Positions 25,936 to 33,905 of a stretch of DNA of 64,000 nt are shown here, in pieces. The notes below the pieces were generated by a model, which did not search any database, had not been told where the DNA came from, and saw nothing but the letters and a program-made list of their open reading frames with translations. Every line of letters begins with the position of its first letter. Within the stretch, counting starts at the first letter, position 1. Origin of the DNA: Salinispora vitiensis (GTDB lineage Bacteria > Actinomycetota > Actinomycetes > Mycobacteriales > Micromonosporaceae); NCBI RefSeq assembly GCF_000378825.1, contig NZ_KB900388.1, positions 4,533,901-4,597,900 of the forward strand, read 5' to 3'. The translations under genes were made by a program, and so were the position numbers.

Positions 25936-27291
25936 TCAGCGGTGCGTGACGGACTCGCGCCCGTGCAGCGAAGCCTGGTCGGCCGCGGCCCGGCCGGACG
26001 CCCAGCCGGCCCGGTTGTTGATGGTCGTTGTCTGCTGGGTCAACTCGGGAAACTGCTGGTTGAAGAGATCGCGTACGGCGTCGTCGCGGGCGGCGAGGAC
26101 CGGGAGGAAGTGGGCGGCCTGCGCCGAGTCGGCCATCTCCTGGTCCACTCCGCCGGTCGCGGCCTCGAGCCGTTCGCCGATCCGCGACGCGTACGCGGTA
26201 AGGAACGACTGGCGGAACGAACGGGTCGTGTTACGCCCGTACCGGTCGGTGCTGGGCTTGGCCTGGGTCATCGCTCGCGTCGCCTGCACCAGCAGCGAGG
26301 TGAACAGCAGCTCGGTGGACTCCAGGTCGGCCGGGAAACCGACAACACTACTGAACCCGAAGCGTTTGCTCCACACCGCACGGCAGCTGTTGGCCGCGGC
26401 AACGACCTGCAACAGCAGGGTCTTCGGCGCCTCGTACGGATTGTCGATGCCCACCCGGCGGGTGACCGGCTGCTCGCGTTCACCGGTCGCGGCGATGAGT
26501 AGGGCGTGGTCGATGCGGTGCCGGGCCATCAGTTCCTGGGCCTTGGCGGTGAACGCCTCCGCCTCCTCCGGGAAGTCGGTGGACTCCGCCTTGGCCAGCA
26601 GGGCCCGAACCCGGTCGAGGATTCGCTGATCCAGGTCGGCCGGTGGTGCCGTCCTGGAGGGCTGGGCGGTGCCCGGCATCGGCCCGACCTGCTCGATCGG
26701 CGGTAGCGTCGCGAGCAGATAGCACATGTCGATCATGGTGGCGATGACCGCGCTGCGGTCCAGGCCCTGTCGCTCGCCCCACACAGTCGGATAGTGGTCG
26801 TCGTGCTCCCACCACACCGTCGCGTCGAGGGACGTCAACTGCGACTGCCATCGTGGATCGACGGTCGCCGCGGCGTAGCCGCGCATCTGCGCCGCAATAA
26901 CATCGATCATGAGCCGCCCGTGCCGCGCGGCGTGTTCACGGCGGGCCACCCGTACCAGCTCGGCCGGCTGCCAACCGCGCCGCCAGGCCTGCTCGACCTC
27001 GTGGAGCAGGTAGGTCAGCAGCGCCCGGTTGACAACCTGGAGCCCGGCGGCGCCGCCGGGCCCGTTGATCAGCAGGCGGAGGCAGTCGTCGAGCTCGGCT
27101 TCGTCGTCGTGCTGCCGGGCAACCATCGCCTCGTTGATGAACTGGTCCGCGAGTTGCCGCTGCGTCGGTACGCTCGACCCGCCGTACCTGCCCAGCGGGT
27201 CGTCCTGCCCAGTCGCTGCGGCCCGTCGGCGCTGAGCCGCCGTGGCGGCCTTCCGCTTGGCCTTGTGGCGCTCACGACTGTTCTTGCCCAT
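25936..27291 (-). CDS. DUF2786 domain protein
   Basis: A 451-residue cytoplasmic protein. It begins with a very basic segment (MGKNSRERHKAKRKAATAAQ), has a long helical middle part, and at about residues 222-262 carries the DUF2786 motif ILDRVRALLAKAEST, FPEEAEAFTAKAQELMARHR. Function unknown; the basic start suggests nucleic-acid binding. ATG 27291 has AAGGA upstream. Its 3' end is nearly back-to-back with the MerR fusion (four bases between). Confidence 0.85.
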   Translation of the reverse strand: MGKNSRERHKAKRKAATAAQRRRAAATGQDDPLGRYGGSSVPTQRQLADQFINEAMVARQHDDEAELDDCLRLLINGPGGAAGLQVVNRALLTYLLHEVEQAWRRGWQPAELVRVARREHAARHGRLMIDVIAAQMRGYAAATVDPRWQSQLTSLDATVWWEHDDHYPTVWGERQGLDRSAVIATMIDMCYLLATLPPIEQVGPMPGTAQPSRTAPPADLDQRILDRVRALLAKAESTDFPEEAEAFTAKAQELMARHRIDHALLIAATGEREQPVTRRVGIDNPYEAPKTLLLQVVAAANSCRAVWSKRFGFSSVVGFPADLESTELLFTSLLVQATRAMTQAKPSTDRYGRNTTRSFRQSFLTAYASRIGERLEAATGGVDQEMADSAQAAHFLPVLAARDDAVRDLFNQQFPELTQQTTTINNRAGWASGRAAADQASLHGRESVTHR

Positions 27292-27413
27292 CGGTATCCT
27301 TCGGGTCCGCGAGGTCGAGCACCGAACGTTAGCAACCGGAGCTAGGCCGTACACCCGTACCACCTGGGCGGCCCCTGAGCGGAGCCGGCAATCGGGTAGC
27401 CTGGTGCCCCAGC

Positions 27414-27485
27414 GGGCCGTTAGCTCAATGGTAGAGCTGAGGACTTTTAATCCTTAGGTTCAGGGTTCGAGTCCCTGGCGGCCCA
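27414..27485 (+). tRNA. tRNA-Lys (anticodon TTT)
   Basis: A full cloverleaf: acceptor GGGCCGT/GCGGCCC, D-arm GCTC/GAGC, anticodon stem GAGGA/TCCTT with loop CTTTTAA, T-arm CAGGG/CCCTG, discriminator A and no encoded CCA. Its 3' half is copied twice downstream, so it is the attachment site of two integrated elements. Confidence 0.97.
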
Positions 27486-27489
27486 CTCC
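27449..27489 (+). repeat. Attachment site copy 1 (tRNA-Lys 3' end)
   Basis: These 41 bases, from the anticodon loop of tRNA-Lys to four bases past its end, recur exactly at 31452-31492. The last 29 bp up to 27486 recur again at 33761-33789. This copy keeps the tRNA complete (attL-like). Confidence 0.9.
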
Positions 27490-27617
27490 GTTCCAGCTCA
27501 GCAGCCCTTTGTGGGGTCGCTGTCTTTGTCAGCACGGCTCGTACAGCAGCGAAGTACAGCAGTAGCCGCCTCACCGATCCAGCGCGCTGCCGAGCCGCTG
27601 CCCATGCCGCACGCCAG

Positions 27618-28142
27618 CTACCGGCAGAGTGAGCCGATCAACTCCTCGAAGTTGGGGAACTCTTCCCGCGCTGCGGTGATGACCTCATTCGCCGACCTGC
27701 GGTGCGAGGGTGCCCAGCGTTGGGCGATCTCCGCGAGGCGGATGTCCGTGCGCGGCTCATGTTCGTGATCGGGGTAAGCCGTCGCTTCCCACGGACCGAA
27801 GCCGTCGGCGAGAAGCCACAGGTAGTCCCACAGGTTCTGCGCCACGACGCCCATCTCGCCCTCCGAGCCGAGAAACACCATCGGCTGCTGCTCGATCGGC
27901 TCGCCACGGCGCGCGACCCAAAAGGCGGCAAGACCACCAGTGCCGTCTTGCCCGAAGACCCGGAACTCGGACCCGTCCAGCTCCCCATTTCCCGTCCACG
28001 CCCGCCACCACTCGGCAATCTCGCCCGAGTCGAGGAAGTGGGAGTACGGCTCGAAGTCGACGCCGGCCCCATCCCTGTAGTCGAAGCCGACCTCATGAGC
28101 TTCGGACAGCGGAGTCGGCAACGTACGACCATCGTGATCCAC
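27618..28142 (-). CDS. SMI1/KNR4-family protein
   Basis: A 174-residue acidic protein of the SMI1/KNR4 (SUKH) superfamily, judged from GSEFRVFGQDGTGG, the strand QQPMVFLGSEGEMGVVA and LWDYLWLLADGFGPWEA. Many bacterial members are immunity proteins against secreted toxins; no toxin gene is seen next to it. GTG 28142 has no ribosome binding site but a TAGGGT box lies 6 bases upstream, which suggests a leaderless mRNA. It lies between the tRNA-Lys attachment site and the integrase fragment. Confidence 0.8.
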   Translation of the reverse strand: MDHDGRTLPTPLSEAHEVGFDYRDGAGVDFEPYSHFLDSGEIAEWWRAWTGNGELDGSEFRVFGQDGTGGLAAFWVARRGEPIEQQPMVFLGSEGEMGVVAQNLWDYLWLLADGFGPWEATAYPDHEHEPRTDIRLAEIAQRWAPSHRRSANEVITAAREEFPNFEELIGSLCR

Positions 28143-28201
28143 GGCAGCACCCTAACCAGGAGGACCGACGGAACGCCGACAGCGGATCGATGAGGGGCTC
28201 T

Positions 28202-28609
28202 TCACCGATCCAGCGCTTGGCCGAGCCGCTTGAGCGCGTCGCGGGTGGCCGCCGAGGAGACCACCGTATAGATCTCCATGGTGATCGCGAACTGCGCGTG
28301 CCGAAGGATCTGCATTGCCACGCGGGGGTGCACGTCCAGGTCGGCCAGGAGCGAGGCACAGGTCCGCCTGGCATCCCGAACGGTGATCCGCCGGACGCCT
28401 GCCGTGTCGCAGCGCCGGTCCCAGAAGCGGTTGAAGTTGCGCGGTTCGACCGGCCGGCCGTAGCGGGTGGTGAAGATCAGGTCGGACGGCTGCCAGGCCG
28501 GGCCGGCGGCGTCCCGGGCGGCGGTCTGCGCGGCAGGCGTCAAGGCCGTCTTGACGTGGCGGACCGGTCGGCGGCCCGACCACGATGGCTTCAAGCTAGC
28601 TAACACCAA
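28202..28609 (-). pseudogene. Tyrosine integrase, C-terminal fragment
   Basis: About 120 residues of the catalytic domain remain: LIFTTRYGRPVEPRNFNRFW, the box II region TVRDARRTCASLLADLDVHP, and QILRHAQFAITMEIYTVV with the nucleophile Tyr. The DNA-binding domain and first catalytic Arg are absent. In box II the usual His of HDARRTC is Arg, an extra defect. The fragment points to tRNA-Lys, as expected for the integrase of an element inserted there. Confidence 0.8.
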
Positions 28610-28650
28610 CGGGCCAGAACCTCGCCATCACGGGACCGATTGCCGCGACG

Positions 28651-29154
28651 TTACTGAGGTGCCCGGGTGGCCGGAATTTCCTGTGGGCAGTCGACGGGCA
28701 CGGGGGTGATCTCGCGGGGCCCACTGGTCTCCCGGCGAACGTCGAAGCGCACGCAAATGTTGTAGTACACCTCGTCGTCGTCGGCCAGCCAGCCCTCAGA
28801 GGCGCGGCCCACCATCATTACCTCTACCGTGGCCAGCAGGCCCACCCCACGCTCGTTAGGATCGTGGACCGAGGAGGTGAGCTGCTCGCCTTCGGTTTCG
28901 GCGACAAGCCGGTTGAGTACGGACCGGTTGCTTTTCCAGCCCTTCAGACTGAGTGAGTCGGTCGCCCAGGGCTCGGTTTCGTGGGCGACCTGTTCGGCCC
29001 TCTCCAAGACCCTATCCCGAGCGCTGTGGTGGCCCGAGGGGGCGCATCCAGCGGAAGGCAGCACGACGAGGCAGGCCAGCAGCGCGCCGACGCCTGTCCG
29101 CCCCCAGCGAGCCGGATCAAGCACCCGTCGACTATCGATGATGTGTCGCAACAT
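28651..29154 (-). CDS. Putative lipoprotein
   Basis: A 167-residue protein with charged N-terminus, hydrophobic core GVGALLACLVVLPSAGC and lipobox SAGC (Cys about 37). The mature part has no known domain but a plausible beta-rich C-terminal half (VGLLATVEVMM, VYYNICVRFDVRR). Start uncertain: no ribosome binding site at ATG 29154. Cargo of element 1. Confidence 0.65.
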   Translation of the reverse strand: MLRHIIDSRRVLDPARWGRTGVGALLACLVVLPSAGCAPSGHHSARDRVLERAEQVAHETEPWATDSLSLKGWKSNRSVLNRLVAETEGEQLTSSVHDPNERGVGLLATVEVMMVGRASEGWLADDDEVYYNICVRFDVRRETSGPREITPVPVDCPQEIPATRAPQ

Positions 29155-29344
29155 GATGCCAGTACATCCCCGATTCCGTCGTCAAGCATCCGTCCGAGTA
29201 CTCAGTGCGGGCCCTGAGTCGCCATGACTCGCAAACTACTGCGGCACTGATGCCGCAGATGCCACGTGGTGGGTGACTAACCGAGTGACGACGGGTACGA
29301 GCAGCGACGGACGACCACGGACGCACGCGGAAGGTTCCTGCACC

Positions 29345-29572
29345 TCAATGCCCCTGGCGACGCCGGTCAACGAGCCGTGATCGTTGCCTGGGGGTCAAGG
29401 AGTCCTCCGGGGCACACATGGGGCACAAGACAGCGTCAAACGTCGGCAACCAGCCGTCAACGACGTGAGCCCAGGAGCGAGCGTAAGCAGCACGTCGACC
29501 GGGCCGCCCCAGGTCGCGGGCGAGACGGTCTAAGTTCCGCTTCAACGTCTGATACCTGCGGTCGAGATTCAA
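29345..29572 (-). CDS. Hypothetical small basic protein
   Basis: A 75-residue basic frame with CPMC (LCPMCAPEDS) near the C-terminus and Arg-rich helices (LKRNLDRLARDLGRPGRR). TTG 29572 overlaps the stop of the frameshifted gene upstream. No family recognised and no ribosome binding site, so it may not be a gene. Confidence 0.3.
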   Translation of the reverse strand: MNLDRRYQTLKRNLDRLARDLGRPGRRAAYARSWAHVVDGWLPTFDAVLCPMCAPEDSLTPRQRSRLVDRRRQGH

Positions 29573-30025
29573 TACCGTTGCAGGTCGTTTCTTGTGGCGT
29601 TGAGGAAGGGCAGCGCGGCATCGTCCATGTACACCCACGGGTCGGTACCCTCGGCGAGGCCGTCCCACACGGCATCGTTGAACTTGCGGGCCAGGTGGGT
29701 GGCAGCAGTAGCGACGTCTGGATCTGCAAGCAGGGCGATCTTCTTCTGTAGAAAGCCACATGCGGTGAGTCCGCATGATCGCTTGGCCGTGGTCGAAAGG
29801 GTCGGCGCTGCGTCGCTGCTCGATGACGTGGGATACCTCTTGGACGATCTCTAGGAACTCCAGGTAGGCATCCTTGCGCTCGATCCTCAACGCCACCCGG
29901 CGCGCTACCTCTGCTTGGCGGACCGTCGTCCGTTGCGTTAGCCACTGCCCGGTCAGGGCGGCTACTCCGGTAAGGACGCCGACCGCGATGGTCGTAATGG
30001 CAGTCGTCACAGCAGGATCAGCCAC
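29569..30025 (-). pseudogene. Membrane-anchored protein with a frameshift
   Basis: GTG 30025 opens a frame with one transmembrane helix (VTTAITTIAVGVLTGVAAL) and then a helical soluble part (KDAYLEFLEIVQEVSHVIEQ). At about 29752 the sense continues in another frame: LQKKIALLADPDVATAATH, ARKFNDAVWDGLAEG, PWVYMDDAALPFLNATRNDL, stop at 29569. The joined protein would have about 150 residues. One extra base seems to have broken it. Confidence 0.6.
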
Positions 30026-30208
30026 GGTCGTATCGTCGCAGACTCCTGGTCGGGGTAGTAGCTGCCGACAGCAACGGTGACAGCAACTGGTTAGGACGAG
30101 AACAGCCGACCTTAGCCGGGCGCGGACGGTCACCCGAGGTCGCAGACGTGGATGGACCCCGCCGGACGATGCGCCCAGAACTTACAAGCGAGGGGTCATC
30201 AGCCGCTG

Positions 30209-30610
30209 CTACCGACCGACGCGGATGCGATCGGCCGCGTACAGCTCGCGGGATCCGTCGGCCCGGAAGATCACGATGACCGGAATGCCCTCGCCCATCT
30301 CCAGCTCGCGCCGCTCGACAGGAGTGGGCATCCGGGCGGTGGCGGTGTCGCCCTTGAGGAGAGTCACCGTCTCGGTCGGTTCGACGGCGCGAACGAACGT
30401 GCCGCGCGGCGGTTCCACGATCACGAGCCCTTCCGACCGGAGCAGCGCTACCGCCTGTCGGACGCTCGTGCGGCTCAGCCCGTACTCCTGAGCCATCCGC
30501 AGCTCGCTGGGCAGTGAAGCCCCAGGTGCGAGGTCGCCAGACGTGATCCGGTCTCGCAGCAGGTCTGCGAGCTGCCGGAACACGGCACGATCCGCACTCG
30601 GGTCGATCAC
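30209..30610 (-). CDS. GntR-family regulator
   Basis: A 133-residue repressor. Residues about 8-72 form the GntR winged helix (RQLADLLRDRITSGDLAPG, LPSELRMAQEYGLSRTSVRQ, EPPRGTFV); the short C-terminal part keeps one strand pair of a UTRA-like domain (GIPVIVIFRADGS). Such truncated GntR proteins (KorSA-like) control transfer genes of actinomycete integrative elements. GTG 30610 has no ribosome binding site, but TAGCGT ends eight bases upstream. Confidence 0.88.
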   Translation of the reverse strand: MIDPSADRAVFRQLADLLRDRITSGDLAPGASLPSELRMAQEYGLSRTSVRQAVALLRSEGLVIVEPPRGTFVRAVEPTETVTLLKGDTATARMPTPVERRELEMGEGIPVIVIFRADGSRELYAADRIRVGR

Positions 30611-30617
30611 GAAAGTG

Positions 30618-30658
30618 ACGCTACGTGTCCAACAGTTCTACATCTTATTGTATCTACA
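30618..30658 (-). promoter_or_regulatory. AT-rich control region of the GntR gene
   Basis: On the minus strand TAGCGT (30618-30623) lies seven bases before the GTG. Further up, two TGTAGA copies (30637-30642 and 30653-30658, plus strand TCTACA) are spaced 16 bp apart around TACAAT. The area is strikingly AT-rich for this genome; the repeats may be GntR half-sites. Confidence 0.4.
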
Positions 30659-30750
30659 GTCCTACGTCGGTGACAGGGTAGGTGCGGCGGTCGGATGACC
30701 AGCTCAGGCCCGGCCGCCGTGCCGTCGATCCATGCCCGACGGGAGATCCG

Positions 30751-30936
30751 GTGCAGCGCGTCTCGTATGAGGAGTACCTGGTAGCCGTCGCCCTCACCCT
30801 CGCCCGTCGGCACCGGCCGGTCTGGTCCTGGCGGAAGTGGCGGCGGATCTGCCGCTGCGGAGCCGACCTGCCCTGCCATACCCGGCACCGCATCCCCATC
30901 AATCGCGGCCACTGGCCCGGAGAGGAGACGCAGTGA
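30751..30936 (+). CDS. Small Cys-rich protein of integrative elements
   Basis: A 61-residue basic protein: YLVAVALTLARRHRPVWSWR, then CRCGADLPC and RHRIPINRGHWPGE. CXCX5C suggests a metal site. Genes of this type stand in rows of two to four in actinomycete integrative elements; function unknown. GTG 30751 has GGGAG upstream. It overlaps the next gene by four bases. Confidence 0.65.
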   Translation: MQRVSYEEYLVAVALTLARRHRPVWSWRKWRRICRCGADLPCHTRHRIPINRGHWPGEETQ

Positions 30937-31112
30937 ACGCCGACCAGGAGCACGCGATCCTGGCCGTACACGTCCGAGGGCTCGACGGCATGTGCGTCGG
31001 CTGCCGCACCTGGTGGTCGCGCCTGGCCCCGTACCCGTGCTGGCAGGTGGACTGGGCGACCAGCCGGCAGGCCCGGACGATCACGGCCCGCTTCCTCGGC
31101 GGTGTGCGGTGA
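30933..31112 (+). CDS. Small Cys/Trp-rich protein of integrative elements
   Basis: A 59-residue protein with MCVGCRTWWSRL and YPCWQVDWA, three Cys likely to bind a metal. Its GTG overlaps the stop of the preceding small gene (GTGA) and its own stop overlaps the following gene in the same way, so the three are one translationally coupled operon. Confidence 0.65.
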   Translation: MNADQEHAILAVHVRGLDGMCVGCRTWWSRLAPYPCWQVDWATSRQARTITARFLGGVR

Positions 31113-31416
31113 CCACCCACGGCCCCGTCATGCCGATCTGGAACTGTGCCGGCTGCAACGCCGCCTGGCCCTGCCCGACCTGTCGACGGGAACTGCGGGC
31201 CGAGTTCGCCGACGCCCAGTCTCCCTCGCCCTCTACCTCGGCTCCTATCTCGTCCAGGCCGCCGAAGACCTGACGTGGGTGCCAGCCGGCGCCCTGCACC
31301 GCAGGTTCCTTGGCTGGACCCGGGAAGCGGAAGGAACCGCGCCAGCAGTACAGCAGCGAAGTACAGCAACCGTGGCAACCGAACTCGGCCACGACGCACG
31401 CCAGCAGGCCGGATGA
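31109..31416 (+). pseudogene. Small cargo gene with a frameshift
   Basis: GTG 31109 starts IWNCAGCNAAWPCPTCRREL with two CXXC pairs. The frame ends soon at 31273, but from 31219 the -1 frame continues the expected protein: VSLALYLGSYLVQAAEDLTW, VPAGALHRRFLGWTR, stop at 31414-31416. One base seems lost near 31218. It is the third gene of the coupled operon and lies next to the second attachment site. Confidence 0.6.
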
Positions 31417-31451
31417 CCTCGCACCGCGCCCGATCCGGCCGGCTCGCCGGC

Positions 31452-31492
31452 AATCCTTAGGTTCAGGGTTCGAGTCCCTGGCGGCCCACTCC
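31452..31492 (+). repeat. Attachment site copy 2
   Basis: Exact 41-bp copy of 27449-27489. Only the 3' half of a tRNA is present, so it is not a second tRNA gene. It forms the right end of element 1 and the left end of element 2. Confidence 0.9.
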
Positions 31493-31926
31493 AAGCGATA
31501 CCGAAGCTCGGCTACGCGCCTGGGATGAAACGCCGCCGCTGACGAACGCAAATCTCACGGTTGACACCGGAAAAAGTGAACCGGAGGAGGTGGCCCGTCA
31601 GATTTACAAGGCTATGCCGTAGCCGTATGGTTGCAGCCCACCGCATGCTTGACGGTTGGGCTAGTTGTCCTACTCCGACTTTCTTCGGTTGGGTAACTCC
31701 TTCAACCGGCGCAGGACACCACGACTGAAGCGTTGCCTGGTCTCGCATGATGGTTGACGAAACGGCGTCGCAGGATGTTTGACACCGGGTCATGATCGGA
31801 TACTGGTCGTGATCTGGTTGTTGGCATCGATGGTATGGCGCGGCGGGGCGTGTCTGGCCGGGCGACTCCGTGTGTGGGGTTAGACAAGCCGGAGGACCTC
31901 TACGAGTTGAGAGAAGGTCGGGGTGA
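31493..31926. other. No gene recognised
   Basis: About 430 bases without a supportable gene. Open frames here have no ribosome binding sites or recognisable families, and the GC content is lower than in the flanks. It is probably decayed element DNA. Confidence 0.5.
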
Positions 31927-32112
31927 CGGCCTGCCAGGAACGTCAAGGGACTCGGCGCAACGGAGGAAGGAACCTTTCGGAACCACCGCATTCTGCGAGA
32001 CGGCCACATCCGGCACTTGATCTACTACAGCGTCACCGCCGAGGACTGGCCAGAGGTAAGCAGGAAGTTGAACGCGGGTCGGGTAGCTAGGGGAGTCTCG
32101 GCGCTCGGCTGA
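31927..32112 (+). pseudogene. GNAT acetyltransferase, C-terminal remnant
   Basis: The frame ending at TGA 32110 encodes GLGATEEGTFRNHRILRDG and HIRHLIYYSVTAEDWPEV, the usual end of a RimJ-like GNAT N-acetyltransferase. A stop at 31924 and lack of the acetyl-CoA motif show that the N-terminal two thirds are lost. Confidence 0.6.
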
Positions 32113-32258
32113 GTCGACCGGGCGCGCACCCACCGAGGAGATGCCAGCCGGCTGCCGGCGATATCGGGCCTCAGGACCCGCGTGACAGATCACTCTCGGG
32201 ACGTGCGTGACACGTCCGGCTAGGCGATCATGTTGATCCTGCGTCAGGCTAGACACTT

Positions 32259-32666
32259 TTATAGGTCATCAGGGCCTAGCTTGCTCAACGAACGCCGTCG
32301 TAGCTCGCCTCGTAGCGTGAAGACGGCCGAGATCAGGAGGGTCACGGAAATCGCGCCGACCGCTTGTGCGATCCGGTCGATGCGATGGCCGGTGCAAGCG
32401 CGGTACGCCTTTACATGGTAGTACCTCATCTCCTCCAAGTGGTCCCAGTGATACTCCCCGTCCCTCAGGGTCGGGCGGGGTTCCCACGGTCCCAAGTCCA
32501 TGTCAAGGGCGTTGCCGCAGCTCGCGTACTTCTCGTGATCCCCGGGCCCGATACGGATTGGTGCGGCCAGCAGAAACGCGACTACGACCGTACCGAGCAA
32601 CACGACGAGGAACGGGCTCAGCCACGCAAAGCGCCTTGGTTTGGCCTCAACTGACTTGATCGTCAC
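32259..32666 (-). CDS. Two-helix membrane protein
   Basis: A 135-residue protein with helices at about 17-38 (LSPFLVVLLGTVVVAFLLAA) and 98-117 (IAQAVGAISVTLLISAVFTL) and a polar loop with two Cys between. No family recognised. GTG 32666 is preceded after seven bases by a TATCAT box (32674-32679, plus strand ATGATA), fitting a leaderless transcript; the frame is open further upstream but without support. Confidence 0.65.
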   Translation of the reverse strand: MTIKSVEAKPRRFAWLSPFLVVLLGTVVVAFLLAAPIRIGPGDHEKYASCGNALDMDLGPWEPRPTLRDGEYHWDHLEEMRYYHVKAYRACTGHRIDRIAQAVGAISVTLLISAVFTLRGELRRRSLSKLGPDDL

Positions 32667-33344
32667 CGGGCCGATGATAGAGCCTGCTCGGCATTCACAT
32701 GCGCCCTCGCCCTCCTCCATTCAGGACAGACACGGTCGCTTGCACTCGGCGAAGTGTCATGCAGGTCCTGATACGGGTCTGTCACGCAGGTCCCGAGACC
32801 GGACACCACGACTGAAGCGTGTGTGTTCAGAGTTTCTTTACTTGGTCAAGGGCGGGCCTTCGGCCCGCCGCCTCGTCAGCGCCGGGCCGCGCGTGCGGCC
32901 TGGCGGCCGGTCACGTCCCGGCGCACGCGGCGCACCACCTAACCGCCGCCACAACCGCCCAGACGCACACATGCAGCTCGACGCACCATAAACAGACACT
33001 GTCGACCGGAAGCGTCACCCTACGACGCCGGGGCAGGCACCATCGCGGTACAGCCCCGGAGGGCCGCGTCAGCGAGCCACGAGCAAGAAACCTGGCAAGA
33101 GGGCGGCGTCCGTCGTGGAGCAGGTAAACCCTCCAGGAGCCGAGCACGCCGTTGGTCAAGGTTGAGGTCAAAACATGGCACCTGGGAGGGAGGAGGTGGC
33201 CGTCGTGCACCAGGTAAACCCTCCAGGGGCCGAGTCCGGCGGTGGTGCGGTTGAGGTCAACTGCGCCACTGTGGCGGTGGCACATGGTGGTCCATGGTCT
33301 ACCAAGCCTGACCAGGGTAGTTTCCCCCGGCATAGTGTCGGAGC
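32667..33344. other. Non-coding region with direct repeats
   Basis: About 680 bases without a supportable gene between a membrane-protein gene and a GntR gene. Its right half carries two copies of a 60-bp direct repeat described separately. It could hold a replication or transfer control site of element 2, but nothing proves this. Confidence 0.5.
33111..33259 (+). repeat. Two 60-bp direct repeats upstream of GntR
   Basis: 33111-33170 and 33201-33259 are alike at most positions. Both contain CAGGTAAACCCTCCAGG, then GCCGAG and, at the end, GTTGAGGTCA. They lie 86 bases before the GntR start, where iterons or operator copies would be expected. Confidence 0.7.
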
Positions 33345-33575
33345 ATGATCGACCCTGAGGGTCCGGTGCCGGTCTACCAGCAGTTGGCGGCGATCCTGCG
33401 TGAGCGGATCGAGCGCGGAGAGCTCCCGCCCAACCGGCCGATCCCGAGCGTGGCCCGGCTCCAGCAGGAGTACGGACTGGCCCGCGGCACCATCCTGCAC
33501 ACCGTTCGAGTGTTGGTCGATGAGGGCCTGGTCTACGTGGTGCCCGGCAAGGGAACCTTCGTCAAGGAGCGCTAA
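33345..33575 (+). CDS. Short GntR-type regulator
   Basis: A 76-residue protein made up of only a GntR winged helix: VYQQLAAILRERIERGELPP, IPSVARLQQEYGLARGTILH, VRVLVDEGLVYVVPGKGTFV. No effector domain is present. Such minimal GntR proteins are common in actinomycete integrative elements. ATG 33345 has GGAG nearby and a CATAGT box at 33331-33336. Confidence 0.88.
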   Translation: MIDPEGPVPVYQQLAAILRERIERGELPPNRPIPSVARLQQEYGLARGTILHTVRVLVDEGLVYVVPGKGTFVKER

Positions 33576-33886
33576 GCGGCCAGAGCGATCAGGGCTCAGA
33601 TCTCGCTGCTACTCCGTCGTCCACCTCATGATCATCAGGCATAGATCCGGCACAACCGAGCCCAAAAACGGCTGTAAAACGCCGCGAGGTGTCAACAGCT
33701 CCCGCCCTGCTCAGAGGCCAGATCCGTCCGATTCCGGATGATCTCAAGCTGGCTTGCGACGTTCAGGGTTCGAGTCCCTGGCGGCCCACACACTTCTCTG
33801 ACCTGCGGCTCTTGGCCGTACCACAGTCGTCATGCGAACCAGTTGATCGAGGGGTCCGAGTCTTTCCCGGCGAGCGAGCGATGCTG
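33576..33886. other. Intergenic region with third attachment copy
   Basis: About 310 bases without a gene. It contains the partial tRNA-Lys copy at 33761-33789, which ends element 2, and then about 95 bases leading to the VapB promoter. Confidence 0.6.
33761..33789 (+). repeat. Attachment site copy 3
   Basis: Twenty-nine bases identical to the T-arm and acceptor end of tRNA-Lys (27458-27486). The match is shorter than between copies 1 and 2, suggesting an older or slightly different crossover. Confidence 0.85.
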
Positions 33887-33905
33887 CATGCATAATGAAT
33901 GCATG
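33887..33905. promoter_or_regulatory. Operator/promoter of vapBC
   Basis: CATGCAT (33887-33893) and ATGCATG (33899-33905) form a perfect inverted repeat around AATGA. It covers the -10-like CATAAT (33891-33896) and the start codon at 33903, so a VapB dimer bound here would block transcription of its own leaderless mRNA. Confidence 0.6.

Larger units (their letters stand above)
27490..31451. mobile_element. Decayed integrative element 1 at tRNA-Lys
   Basis: About 4 kb bracketed by 41-bp copies of the tRNA-Lys 3' end. It contains a tyrosine-integrase fragment, an SMI1/KNR4 gene, a lipoprotein, a GntR regulator and small genes of the kind carried by actinomycete integrative and conjugative elements. 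Replication (RepSA/Prim-Pol), excisionase and FtsK-type transfer genes are absent and three genes are broken, so it cannot move by itself. Confidence 0.8.
31493..33760. mobile_element. Decayed integrative element 2 at tRNA-Lys
   Basis: About 2.3 kb between the second (31452-31492) and third (33761-33789) copies of the tRNA-Lys 3' end. It contains an acetyltransferase remnant, a two-helix membrane protein, 60-bp direct repeats and a short GntR regulator. No integrase or transfer gene is left. Confidence 0.65.

Noticed and set aside
31452..33789. Two further tRNA-Lys genes at 31452 and 33761
   Set aside because: Only the 3' half is present in each; D-arm and anticodon stem 5' strands are missing. 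They are attachment-site copies.
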